Of a stretch of DNA of 44,451 bases, positions 29,622 to 37,868 are shown one piece after another; within the stretch, counting starts at the first letter, position 1, and the number at the start of each line of letters is the position of its first letter. This DNA is from Streptomyces sp. WAC 04229 (GTDB lineage Bacteria; Actinomycetota; Actinomycetes; Streptomycetales; Streptomycetaceae). The translations under genes were made by a program, and so were the position numbers. The notes under the pieces are model-generated. The model saw nothing but the letters and a program-made list of their open reading frames with translations, had not been told where the DNA came from and searched no databases. The stretch lies in the NCBI RefSeq assembly GCF_003947455.1, contig NZ_QHJH01000048.1:1-44451 (forward strand). Direction: 5' to 3'.

Positions 29622-30800
29622 GTGTCGCTGCCACCCCTGGTCGAGCCGGCCGCCGAGCTCACCGTAGACGAGGTCCGCAGGTACTCCCGCCACCTGATCA
29701 TCCCCGACGTGGGGATGGACGGGCAGAAGCGGCTGAAGAACGCCAAGGTGCTCGCCGTGGGCGCGGGCGGCCTCGGTTCGCCGACCCTGATGTACCTGGC
29801 GGCAGCCGGTGTCGGCACGCTCGGCATCGTCGAGTTCGACGAGGTCGACGAGTCCAACCTGCAGCGGCAGGTCATCCACAGCCAGGCCGACATCGGCCGC
29901 TCGAAGGCCGAGTCCGCCCGCGACACCATCAAGGGCATCAACCCGTACGTGGACGTGGTCCTTCACGAGGAGCGGCTCGAGGCCGACAACGTGATGGACA
30001 TCTTCCGCGAGTACGACCTGATCGTCGACGGTACGGACAACTTCGCGACCCGCTACCTGGTCAACGACGCCTGTGTGCTGCTGAACAAGCCCTATGTCTG
30101 GGGCTCGATCTACCGCTTCGACGGCCAGGCGTCCGTCTTCTGGTCCGAGCACGGTCCGTGCTACCGCTGCCTCTACCCGGAGCCCCCGCCCCCCGGCATG
30201 GTCCCCTCCTGCGCCGAGGGCGGCGTCCTGGGCGTGCTGTGCGCGTCCATCGGCTCCATCCAGACCAACGAGGCCATCAAGCTCCTCGCGGGCATCGGCG
30301 AGCCGCTGGTCGGCCGCCTGATGATCTACGACGCCCTGGAGATGCAGTACCGCCAGGTCAAGGTCCGCAAGGACCCCGACTGCGCGGTCTGCGGTGAGAA
30401 CCCGACCGTCACCGAACTCATCGACTACGAGGCCTTCTGCGGCGTCGTGTCCGAGGAGGCCCAGGCGGCGGCCGCCGACTCCACGATCACTCCCAAGCAG
30501 CTCAAGGAGTGGATGGACGACGGCGAGAACATCGAGCTGATCGACGTCCGCGAGCCGAACGAGTTCGAGATCGTCTCCATCCCGGGCGCCAGGCTGATCC
30601 CGAAGAACGAGTTCCTCATGGGCTCCGCCCTGGAGAGCCTGCCGCAGGACAAGAAGATCGTCTTGAATTGCAAGACGGGTGTCCGCAGTGCGGAAGTCCT
30701 GGCGGTCCTGAAGTCCGCCGGCTTCTCGGACGCCGTGCACGTCGGCGGCGGCGTGATCGGCTGGGTCAACCAGATCGAGCCGGCGAAGCCGGTCTACTGA
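29622..30800 (+). CDS. moeZ: MoeZ: adenylyltransferase/sulfurtransferase for ubiquitin-like sulfur carriers
   Basis: The 392-aa fusion has an E1-like ThiF/MoeB domain (RYSRHLIIPDVGMDGQKRL; ATP loop VGAGGLGSPTLMYLAAAGVG; DGTDNFATRYLVNDAC) and a C-terminal rhodanese domain with active Cys in LNCKTGVRSAEV. Zn-binding pairs are CYRC and CAVC. It adenylates and sulfurates ThiS/MoaD/CysO-type carriers for molybdopterin, thiamine and cysteine synthesis, and in actinomycetes also serves sulfur-containing natural products. The GTG at 29622 has CGGAG upstream. In M. tuberculosis moeB1/moeZ (Rv3206c) lies between the DUF3152 and adnAB regions, as here. It is followed by a convergent terminator. Confidence 0.95.
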   Translation: MSLPPLVEPAAELTVDEVRRYSRHLIIPDVGMDGQKRLKNAKVLAVGAGGLGSPTLMYLAAAGVGTLGIVEFDEVDESNLQRQVIHSQADIGRSKAESARDTIKGINPYVDVVLHEERLEADNVMDIFREYDLIVDGTDNFATRYLVNDACVLLNKPYVWGSIYRFDGQASVFWSEHGPCYRCLYPEPPPPGMVPSCAEGGVLGVLCASIGSIQTNEAIKLLAGIGEPLVGRLMIYDALEMQYRQVKVRKDPDCAVCGENPTVTELIDYEAFCGVVSEEAQAAAADSTITPKQLKEWMDDGENIELIDVREPNEFEIVSIPGARLIPKNEFLMGSALESLPQDKKIVLNCKTGVRSAEVLAVLKSAGFSDAVHVGGGVIGWVNQIEPAKPVY

Positions 30801-30838
30801 CCCAAGCCGGTCCACCGACCGAGGCTCGTCCCGCGGCC

Positions 30839-30879
30839 GGCGGGGGTTTCGCGCACCAAGGGTGCCCGAAGCCCCCGCC
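30839..30879. terminator. convergent terminator between moeZ and the peptidase gene
   Basis: Outer arms of 13 bp with one G-U pair (GGCGGGGGTTTCG / CGAAGCCCCCGCC) and an inner 5-bp GCACC/GGTGC with a 3-nt loop. It starts 39 nt after the moeZ stop and ends 5 nt before the end of the minus-strand gene. Confidence 0.8.
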
Positions 30880-30883
30880 GTCC

Positions 30884-32425
30884 TCATGAGCAGACCTTGC
30901 CGTCCTCGGGCACCGTCCCCTTCAGCAGGTAGGCGTCCACCGCGGAGTCGACACAGTCGCTCCCGCTCCCGTACGCCCCGTGCCCCTCGCCCTTCCAGGT
31001 GAGCATCACGCCGACGCCCTCGCCCAGCTCGTCCGCCATCCTGCGGGCACCCTCGTAGGGCGTGGCCGGGTCGCCGGTGTTGCCGACCACCAGGATCGGG
31101 GCCGCGCCGGCCGCGCTCACCTCCGGGGTCTCGTGCTGTCCGGGAACGGGCCAGTCGTGACACCAGCCGGCCGTGTCCCAGCCCAGGAAGGCTCCGAAGA
31201 CCGGCGAGACCTCCTCGAACCTCGGCAGCAGCGCCTTCGTCTCCTCCACGGTCGGCCGCTGCTTGTCGTCCAGGCACGATATGACCCGTTGGGAGTGGGT
31301 CGTCGTGCCGTAGCGGCCCGAGTCGTCCCGTTCGTTGTAGCCGTCGGCGAGGGCGAGCAGCTCCGATCCGTCGCCGTCCTCGGCCGCCGCAAGCGCGCTG
31401 GTCAGCGTCGGCCAACTGGTCTTGCTGTAGAGCGGCAGCACGATGCCGGTGAGCGCCAGCGTCTGCGTCAGCTTCCGTCCCGGCGACGACGTCGGCAGGG
31501 GCTCCGCGTCCAGCCGCTCCAGCAGGGCGGTGATCTTCCGCGACCCCTGCCGGGGTTCCTGCCCGGTCGACTTCAGGTAGTCGTCGAGCGCCCGCTGGAA
31601 GCCCCTGGCCTGGTTCTCGGCGTGGCCCATCGTGTCGGCGCCCGGGTCCACGACGGCGTCGAGGATCATGCGGCCCACCCGCTTCGGGAACAGGTGGGCG
31701 TACACCCCGCCCAGTTCGGTGCCGTACGAGATGCCGAAGTAGTGCATCTTCTCGTCGCCCAGGACATGGCGCATCAGGTCCATGTCGCGGGCCGTGTCCG
31801 TGGTCGAGACGTGCGCCATCAGCTTGCCGGCGGCCTTCTGGCAGCCCTTGCCGAAGTCGGCCGCGTCCTTCAGATACGCCTGTTCCTCGGTCGCGGTGTC
31901 CGGCGTGGAGTCCACCGTCTCGGCCGCATCGATCGCCTCGTCGCCGCGGCAGCGGACACCCTCGCTGGCGGCCACCCCGCGTGGGTCCCAGCTCACCAGG
32001 TCGTACCGCTCGTGCAGCGAGGAGACGCTCTCGCCGTAGGACGGCATCATGGAGACGCCGGATCCGCCCGGGCCGCCGAAGTTGAACAACAGGGAGCCGA
32101 CGCGCTGTTCGCCCTTGGCCTCGGCCCGGATCAGCGCGAGGTCGATGGTCTCGCCGTCCGGGTCGGACCAGTCCAGCGGCGCCTTGAGTGTGGCGCACCG
32201 CCAGTCGCCGCCCGGTGCGGGGGAGTCGGCGGTGCCCTCGCAGCGGCCCCAGTCCAGCGACTGGGACGCCAGCGCCTCGGGCACCCCGGACGGCGCCGCC
32301 GCCGAGGGCCCCGCGCTGCTCCTGCCCCCCTCGTCCCCGTCCTCGTCGGACGAGCCGCCGCTGCAGCCCGCCGTCAGCAGTGCGGCGGCGGCCGTCAGAG
32401 CCGTCCACCGTACGAGACGCGCCAT
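30884..32425 (-). CDS. secreted tripeptidyl-aminopeptidase-like hydrolase (lipoprotein), copy 1
   Basis: The 513-aa protein of the Streptomyces TAP/SlpD-E family has a lipoprotein signal MARLVRWTALTAAAALLTAG-C with Cys followed by SGGSSDEDGDEGG. The alpha/beta-hydrolase core has LLFNFGGPGGSG (oxyanion), SYGTELGGVYAHLFP around the nucleophile Ser, ILVVGNTGDPATPYEGARRM (Asp) and WKGEGHGAYGSGSDC (His), then a C-terminal TAP-like lid with Cys pairs. It should cleave N-terminal peptides outside the cell. ATG 32425 is chosen for its GGGAGAGG and signal peptide. A paralogue lies immediately upstream (32565). Confidence 0.93.
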   Translation of the reverse strand: MARLVRWTALTAAAALLTAGCSGGSSDEDGDEGGRSSAGPSAAAPSGVPEALASQSLDWGRCEGTADSPAPGGDWRCATLKAPLDWSDPDGETIDLALIRAEAKGEQRVGSLLFNFGGPGGSGVSMMPSYGESVSSLHERYDLVSWDPRGVAASEGVRCRGDEAIDAAETVDSTPDTATEEQAYLKDAADFGKGCQKAAGKLMAHVSTTDTARDMDLMRHVLGDEKMHYFGISYGTELGGVYAHLFPKRVGRMILDAVVDPGADTMGHAENQARGFQRALDDYLKSTGQEPRQGSRKITALLERLDAEPLPTSSPGRKLTQTLALTGIVLPLYSKTSWPTLTSALAAAEDGDGSELLALADGYNERDDSGRYGTTTHSQRVISCLDDKQRPTVEETKALLPRFEEVSPVFGAFLGWDTAGWCHDWPVPGQHETPEVSAAGAAPILVVGNTGDPATPYEGARRMADELGEGVGVMLTWKGEGHGAYGSGSDCVDSAVDAYLLKGTVPEDGKVCS

Positions 32426-32512
32426 GTCCTCTCCCCCCACGCAAGCCGTCCGCGCCGTGCGGCGGATGGCGGTCATGCCATGGTAGGCGGCTCACGCAGC
32501 GTGTGCCGAAGC

Positions 32513-32521
32513 CTGTGGATA
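32513..32521 (-). promoter_or_regulatory. isolated perfect DnaA box (TTATCCACA)
   Basis: Reading the minus strand, TTATCCACA occurs in the gap between the two peptidase genes, about 90 nt before the copy-1 start. It matches the E. coli DnaA-box consensus. Single copy; no cluster seen. Confidence 0.3.
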
Positions 32522-32564
32522 ACGCTTTGACCTGGTGTTTTCCCGGTCCTGGGGGATGTAGCGG

Positions 32565-34115
32565 TCAGGGGCAGACGGTGCCGGCCGCGGGTACCTTCCC
32601 GTCCAGCAGATAGCCGTCCACCGCGTTCCGCACGCACTTGTCCTTGTTGTCGTAGGCGCCGTGCCCCTGGCCCTTGTAGGTCAGCTCCACACCGATGCCC
32701 CTGCCCAGCGCCTCGGCCATCCTCCCGGCTCCCTCGTACGGCGTCGCCGGGTCACCGGTGTTGCCGATCACCAGGATCGGCGGCGCACCCGGAGCGCTGA
32801 CGTCCGGGTGGTCGGCGGCGCCGGCCACCGCCCAGTCGGTGCAGCTCAGCATGGACCAGGCCAGGAAGTCGCCGAACAGCGGTGACGCCTTCCGGAATTC
32901 GGGCAGCTTGCTCTCCACGTAGGCGGAGTCGTACCGGGGCTTGTCGTCGGCGCAGTTGATCGCGACGTTGGCGGCGGTGATGTTGCTGTACTGGCCGTTC
33001 TCGTTGCGCCCGTTCAACGAGTCCGACAGCACCATGAGGACCCGGCCGTCACCGTCGTAGGCCTGCTCCAGGCCCTCGGTGAGGTACTCCCAGAAGTCCT
33101 TCGAGTACAGCGCCTGCGCGATGCCGCCGGTCGCCGCGGTCTCGGTCAGTTCGCGGGGGAAGATGCCGGGGATCGGTTTGCGGTCCAGGTCCTTCAGCAG
33201 CCGTGCGATGCGGGACTTGACGTCGTCGGCGGTGTCCCCGATCGGGCAGTCCTCGACCTTGGACACGCAGTCCTCGGCGAAGTTGTCGAGCGCGAGCTGG
33301 AATCCCTCGGCCTGTCCGAGCGAGCCTTGTTCCGGGGTCTGCGTGGGGTCGACGACCGCGTCGAAGACGGCCCGGCCCACCCGCTTCGGGAACAGGTGGG
33401 CGTAGACGCCGCCGAGTTCGGTGCCGTAGGAGATGCCGAAGTAGTACAGCTTGTCGTCGCCGAGGACCTGGCGCATCAGGTCCATGTCGCGGGCCGCGTC
33501 GGTGGTGGGGACGTGCGGGAGGACCTTCTTCGAGTTCTTCTCGCAGGCCGCGTTGAACTTCTCCGTGTTGTCCACCAGCTCGGTGCGCTCGGCGGCGTCG
33601 TCGGGGGTGGCGTCCTGCTGGAAGTAGGTGTCGAGCTGCTTGTCGTCCAGGCATTCCACCGGGGCACTGCGGCCGACGCCGCGCGGGTCGAAGCTGACCA
33701 GGTCGTAGCGCGTGCGCAGCTTCGCGTAGTCCTGCCCGAAGGCGGGCAGTGTGGTCACGCCCGATCCGCCGGGGCCGCCGAAGTTGAAGATCAGCGAGCC
33801 GATCCGCCGGTCGGCCGCCCCGCTCGACTCGGCCCGGATCAGCGCGAGGTCGATCGTGTCGCCCTCGGGGTCGTCGTAGTCGAGGGGCGCCTTCATGGTG
33901 GCGCACTGCCACGCGTCGCCGTCCGGCAGCGGGGAGGGGGCGGCGCCACCGCCCTCGGCCTCGGACGGCGCCGGGCACTCCTTCCAGCTGAGCTTCTGCT
34001 GCGAGAGGCTCTCGTCGTCCTCTTGCGAACCGCCACCGCACCCTGCCATCAGGGCGGACAGCGTGACGGCGGTGGCGGTCAGGGCGGCGGCGCGCAGCCG
34101 GGCGGGATTCGGCAT
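32565..34115 (-). CDS. secreted tripeptidyl-aminopeptidase-like hydrolase (lipoprotein), copy 2
   Basis: The 516-aa paralogue of the neighbouring peptidase has the signal MPNPARLRAAALTATAVTLS with lipobox ALMAGC, followed by GGGSQEDDESLSQQ. The core motifs are the same: LIFNFGGPGGSGVTTLP, the ISYGTELGGVYAHLFPKRVG nucleophile region, LVIGNTGDPATPYEGAGRMA and KGQGHGAYDNKDKC. The two copies share long identical stretches around the active site but differ at the N-terminus and between ~residues 270 and 400, so the duplication is not recent. ATG 34115 is chosen for the signal peptide. It is probably transcribed separately from the large membrane protein gene (gap of 101 nt). Confidence 0.93.
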   Translation of the reverse strand: MPNPARLRAAALTATAVTLSALMAGCGGGSQEDDESLSQQKLSWKECPAPSEAEGGGAAPSPLPDGDAWQCATMKAPLDYDDPEGDTIDLALIRAESSGAADRRIGSLIFNFGGPGGSGVTTLPAFGQDYAKLRTRYDLVSFDPRGVGRSAPVECLDDKQLDTYFQQDATPDDAAERTELVDNTEKFNAACEKNSKKVLPHVPTTDAARDMDLMRQVLGDDKLYYFGISYGTELGGVYAHLFPKRVGRAVFDAVVDPTQTPEQGSLGQAEGFQLALDNFAEDCVSKVEDCPIGDTADDVKSRIARLLKDLDRKPIPGIFPRELTETAATGGIAQALYSKDFWEYLTEGLEQAYDGDGRVLMVLSDSLNGRNENGQYSNITAANVAINCADDKPRYDSAYVESKLPEFRKASPLFGDFLAWSMLSCTDWAVAGAADHPDVSAPGAPPILVIGNTGDPATPYEGAGRMAEALGRGIGVELTYKGQGHGAYDNKDKCVRNAVDGYLLDGKVPAAGTVCP

Positions 34116-34216
34116 GCGTCCATCGTGCGGTCGCGCCGGGCGGTGCGCTCGGGGCAGGGGCCGTACGAGGGACGAGCGGGTTGCCGCGCGGTTTGCGGCG
34201 CGCTTCGACGCCTCGG

Positions 34217-37045
34217 TCAGAGCGCCTCTTTCCGCGTCAGGTGGTTGAACATCAGCCAGCCCGGCAGCACCGGCAGCCACAGGGTCAGCAGCCGGTAGAG
34301 CAGCACCGCGGGGGCGGCTACCTCCTTCGGGAGGCCGACGGCGATCAGGCCGACCGTCAGCGTCGCCTCGACCGCGCCCACACCGCCAGGCGTAGGCGCG
34401 GCGGACCCCAGGGCGTTGCCCGCGAGGAAGACGACCGCGACACTCGCCAGGCTGATCGACGTCGAATCGTCGCCGAAGGCCCGGATCGAGGCGTCCAGGC
34501 ACATCACGAAGCAGGCGGTGAGCAGCAGCATGCCGCCGATGCCGGTGATCAGCTTCTGCGGCCGCTGCAGCACGTCCAGCATGCGCGGTACCACCCCGGC
34601 GAAGAGCGACCGCACGCGCGTGACGACGAATTTGCGCAGGAACGGCACCGAGGTCACCACGAGCACCAGCACCGCCACGGTCAGCAGACCCGCGATGACC
34701 GTCCGGGAAGGGGACAGCGACGGAGTCTTCTCCGTGCCGGTCAGATAGCCGAAGGCCATCAGCATCAGGATGTGGCAGCCGAGCCCGAACAACTGGGAGG
34801 CCCCGACACTCGCCACCGCGAGCCCCGGGCGCACGCCCGCGCGCTGGAGGAAGCGGGTGTTCAGTGCCACGCCGCCGACCGCCGCCGGGGCGACGATCTT
34901 CACGAAGGAGCCGGCGACCTGCGCGGCCACGGTCCGCAGGAACGGCACTCGCTCGGGCACGAAGCCCAGCAGGGCCATCGCCGCCGCGATGTAACTCGCC
35001 GCCGAGAACAGCACCGCCGCGGCCACCCAGCCCCACTGGGCGTTCGAGATCAGCGGGCCGAACTCGATGTGGGTGAGCTGCGTCAGCAGGAAGTAGGCGC
35101 CGATCGCCCCGGCGATGAAGCTGATCAGCGTGCGCGGACGCACCCGTTCCAGCCGGGCGGGCTCGACCGGAGCCTGCGGCCTGATGCGCAGCACGGCGTG
35201 CCGGATCAGGGTGAGCAGGTCCTCCTCGCGAGCCTCCTCCAGCGCCTCTTCCACGGCCCGCTTCTCGGCCCGCTGTTCCGCACGCGCGGCCTTCTTATCC
35301 GACTTGTCCGTCTTCTCGGTCTTGCCGGTCTCTTCCGTCTTGGTGAGCTGGACGCTCTTCTCGGGTGTGTCGCCCGTGTCTTCCCCGGCGGCCGCCTCGG
35401 CACGGGCCAGCTTGGCCTGCCGGGACGACTCCAGGACCGCCTCGCGCTCGCGCTCGGCGCGTTCCCGCGCGAGTCTGCGCAGCGTCGCGCGTGTGGAGCG
35501 GCTGAGCGCGATGGGCTGGAGCATCGGCAGGCAGTCCGCCACGGCGTCGGGACCGAGCACGCCCACCGCCGAGGCGACCGCGCGTTCGGCGCCCACCCGC
35601 AGGCCGAGCGTCACCAGGAGCTGCGAGATGTCCATGCGCAGCAGAAGGTCTCCGGCGGCGATCTCGCCGATCCGCAGGTCGGTGAGGATCACCGTGCCGG
35701 AACGATCCACCAGGATCGCGTCGCCCACCAGCCTGCGGTGCGCGATGCGCCGCGACTGCAACGCCTGGACCTGTTCCCAGGTGCCGCGCAGCAGCTCGTC
35801 GGTGATCTCCTCGTCCGGCAGGGAGTCGAGGGTGCGTCCTCCGGTGTGCTCGTAGACGAGCATGACCGCGTCGGGACCCAGCTCGGACGTCGCGATCAGC
35901 TTGGGGGCGTTGGCGCCGGCGCCGATCGCCGCGTAGGCGAGCAGCGCCTCCTGCTCCAGGGCCTGCCGCAGGGAGGGGAGACTGCTGCGGGTGGCGAAGC
36001 CGCGCAGCGTCAGATTGCGCCAGGCGCGGTAGAAGAAGCCCTGCGCCTGCTGCTCCCGGTCCACCACCGTCACGTCGAGTGGATGCCCGTCCTCCAGCGT
36101 GACGAAGTAGCGGCGGCCGCGGTCGCCGGTCTCCGCGCTGTCCGCCGGTGCCTCCTCGCGGGCGGCGGTCACCGGGCGGAAGCCGACGTGCCGCAGGCCC
36201 GCCATCAGCGTCCGGCCGGTGGGCCGGACGTTGGGGGAGCCGACCGCGTACAGCGTGCCGTAGGCCACGGTCCAGCCGATGAGGACGGTCAGGATGATCG
36301 AGAACGGCGTGGTGTAGCCGGTGACGAGCATCGAGAACGCGTCGAGGAGGAGCACGATCCACAGCACCGCGCGCCAGCGGGGTCTGCGGGACATGCCGAC
36401 CGCGGTCATGTACGCGATGACCGGGGCCAGATAACCGTGCACGGGGTCGGTCAGCGCGTGGATGTCGCCCGGGGACGGCTGGGTGAGCGCCTCCTGGATG
36501 GACCCCGGGGCGGCCTTGGCGACCCACAGGTCCGTGGCCAGGGTCACGCCGTGTGCGAGGACCGCCGCCAGTACGCCGTCGGCGATCCGCAGCCCGTCCC
36601 GTTTGATCAGCCGTTCGATCGCGAAGGCGACCGGCACCAGGAGGATGGCGATGCTGGACGCCAACCCCGCGATCTTGATGAGCAGGTCGGGAGCCTGCCC
36701 GGTCCCCTTGTTGATGTCCTGTTCGAGGCCGGAGGTGGTGCCGTGCGCGAAGGCGGCGACGGCGAGGAGGACGGCGACGGCCAGTACGCCCACCAGCAGC
36801 CGCATGAGGTCGGAGGGGCGGTGCACGCGCGCGGGGAGGAGCGGTTCGTCGCCCTCCACTTCGTCGATGTGCGCCACGTCGTCGGGATCGGCGGCCGTGG
36901 CCGACCTGCCCGCCGTCGTACGCCGGGCGGACTTCCCGCCGCTGTCGTCCGCGGTGTCCGGGCGCGACGAAGCGTCAGAGGTGCCCTCGGCGTCCTCGGG
37001 GTGCACACCCTGCTGCTTCATCGCCTCTTCTTGCTCTCGTATCAC
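34217..37045 (-). CDS. large membrane protein: kinase-like domain fused to a flippase-like (LPG-synthase TM/UPF0104) domain
   Basis: The 942-aa protein has four regions: an acidic disordered N-terminus (1-75); about six membrane helices (80-300); a cytosolic domain ~310-520 with kinase-like features (ALEQEALLAYAAIGAG, DAVMLVYEHTGGRTLDSL, IAHRRLVGDAILVDRSG, LTDLRIGEIAA); and a charged linker (520-655) leading to a C-terminal flippase-like domain with eight or so helices (QVAGSFVKIVAPAAVGGVAL; GSAAPTPGGVGAVEA). The latter matches the LPG-synthase TM family, members of which move lipids or lipid-linked glycans. The kinase-like part has lost the catalytic Asp of HxD (HRR) and the DFG, so it may only bind nucleotide. 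Start GTG 37045; ATG 37021 is an alternative. Confidence 0.85.
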   Translation of the reverse strand: MIREQEEAMKQQGVHPEDAEGTSDASSRPDTADDSGGKSARRTTAGRSATAADPDDVAHIDEVEGDEPLLPARVHRPSDLMRLLVGVLAVAVLLAVAAFAHGTTSGLEQDINKGTGQAPDLLIKIAGLASSIAILLVPVAFAIERLIKRDGLRIADGVLAAVLAHGVTLATDLWVAKAAPGSIQEALTQPSPGDIHALTDPVHGYLAPVIAYMTAVGMSRRPRWRAVLWIVLLLDAFSMLVTGYTTPFSIILTVLIGWTVAYGTLYAVGSPNVRPTGRTLMAGLRHVGFRPVTAAREEAPADSAETGDRGRRYFVTLEDGHPLDVTVVDREQQAQGFFYRAWRNLTLRGFATRSSLPSLRQALEQEALLAYAAIGAGANAPKLIATSELGPDAVMLVYEHTGGRTLDSLPDEEITDELLRGTWEQVQALQSRRIAHRRLVGDAILVDRSGTVILTDLRIGEIAAGDLLLRMDISQLLVTLGLRVGAERAVASAVGVLGPDAVADCLPMLQPIALSRSTRATLRRLARERAEREREAVLESSRQAKLARAEAAAGEDTGDTPEKSVQLTKTEETGKTEKTDKSDKKAARAEQRAEKRAVEEALEEAREEDLLTLIRHAVLRIRPQAPVEPARLERVRPRTLISFIAGAIGAYFLLTQLTHIEFGPLISNAQWGWVAAAVLFSAASYIAAAMALLGFVPERVPFLRTVAAQVAGSFVKIVAPAAVGGVALNTRFLQRAGVRPGLAVASVGASQLFGLGCHILMLMAFGYLTGTEKTPSLSPSRTVIAGLLTVAVLVLVVTSVPFLRKFVVTRVRSLFAGVVPRMLDVLQRPQKLITGIGGMLLLTACFVMCLDASIRAFGDDSTSISLASVAVVFLAGNALGSAAPTPGGVGAVEATLTVGLIAVGLPKEVAAPAVLLYRLLTLWLPVLPGWLMFNHLTRKEAL

Positions 37046-37176
37046 TGGTCACCGCCCGCACGATGGTGGCATGCCGCGTCGGCCTCGGCAGGCATCAGGG
37101 TGCCCGTGCGGGCGGCACAGTCTGCCCGAAGCGCCGCGTCCGGGCGAGGGAATCGCACCCTCGGGAGCGCGTCGCG

Positions 37177-37199
37177 TTGTCGCAGGGGTGCGGCAGGAT
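37177..37199 (+). promoter_or_regulatory. promoter of the alkyltransferase-like gene, weak RecA-NDp resemblance
   Basis: TTGTCGCAG, 8 nt, CAGGAT: 9 of 12 fixed positions of the RecA-NDp consensus tTGTCRGTG-N8-TAnnnT with the correct spacing. Transcription would start at or near ATG 37207, making it leaderless. Confidence 0.35.
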
Positions 37200-37206
37200 G
37201 GGGCGG

Positions 37207-37593
37207 ATGAGCGAGCACAGCCTTCCGGACGGCGCCCGCGCGGAGCACGCGGACGCGCTGCCCGAGTACGCCGAGCGGGTCCTCGACGTGACCGAACTGA
37301 TCCCGCCGGGCCGCGTCATGACGTACGGGGACGTCGCCGAGTACCTCGAGGAGGGGGGACCCCGTCAAGTCGGCCGCGTGATGTCCCTCTACGGGGGAGG
37401 TGTCCCCTGGTGGCGTGTCGTCCGCGCGGACGGGGCGCTGCTCGCCGGGCACGAACTGGAGGCCCTCGACCGCTACCGGGACGAGGGCACGCCCCTGAAG
37501 GAGGCGAGCAGGGCCGCGGAGGGCCATCTGCCGCGCCTCGACCTGAAGCGGGCGCGGTGGGACGGCGGCGGACGTGCGCAGGGTCACACCTGA
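37207..37593 (+). CDS. alkyltransferase-like (ATL) MGMT-family protein
   Basis: The 128-aa protein matches the DNA-binding C-terminal half of O6-alkylguanine methyltransferases: VLDVTELIPPGRVMTYGDVAEYL (helix-turn-helix), GPRQVGRVMSLYGGGVPWWRVVRADG. The reactive PCHR motif is replaced by VPWWRVV (no Cys), so it cannot accept alkyl groups. ATL proteins instead bind alkylated bases and hand them to nucleotide excision repair. Rv3204 next to adnA in M. tuberculosis is recalled as the same family. ATG 37207 is favoured over ATG 37198 because the promoter-like sequence would start transcription there. Confidence 0.9.
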   Translation: MSEHSLPDGARAEHADALPEYAERVLDVTELIPPGRVMTYGDVAEYLEEGGPRQVGRVMSLYGGGVPWWRVVRADGALLAGHELEALDRYRDEGTPLKEASRAAEGHLPRLDLKRARWDGGGRAQGHT

Positions 37594-37627
37594 CAGCTTC
37601 CGCCATGAGACCGGTCGGCGTGTGACC
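37582..37627. terminator. possible stem-loop after the ATL gene
   Basis: Arms GGTCACAC (37582-37589) and GTGTGACC (37620-37627) enclose a 30-nt loop that contains the palindrome GACCGGTC. The left arm lies inside the last codons of the gene. Weak evidence. Confidence 0.35.
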
Positions 37628-37741
37628 TGTGATCCGGATGAGCGAAACGGGGCACACCGGGCATGTCTGTGGCATGACGTACGTTCGTGGGGCGGGGGAC
37701 ACGCGCGCCGCGAGTGACCCGAGGGAAGAGAGGGAAGAAGA

Positions 37742-37778
37742 GGAAGCTCTGCTTCCACCTCGTCCGTCGGCGTAGCGT
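37742..37778 (+). promoter_or_regulatory. hairpin and possible promoter upstream of adnA
   Basis: A perfect inverted repeat GGAAGC-TCT-GCTTCC (37742-37756) follows a 40-nt purine-rich run. TAGCGT at 37773-37778 is a possible -10 about 90 nt before the adnA start. The 275 nt between 37594 and 37868 hold no other gene I can support. Confidence 0.4.
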
Positions 37779-37868
37779 CGGCCGCACGCGTCCCCCTCAT
37801 CCCGCGGTCACCGCCGTGCGCGCGACGCGGACGGCCCACCAGCACACCCACCAGGACCGGCGAACCAC

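Noticed and set aside
28689..32495. Minus-strand open frame of 1268 codons opposite moeZ and the spherulin-like gene
   Set aside because: No domain is visible, and the real genes in the region show motifs, ribosome sites and coupling.
34181..37210. Plus-strand open frame of 1009 codons opposite the flippase-like gene
   Set aside because: His/Arg/Asp-rich shadow without motifs; the minus-strand membrane protein is clearly real.
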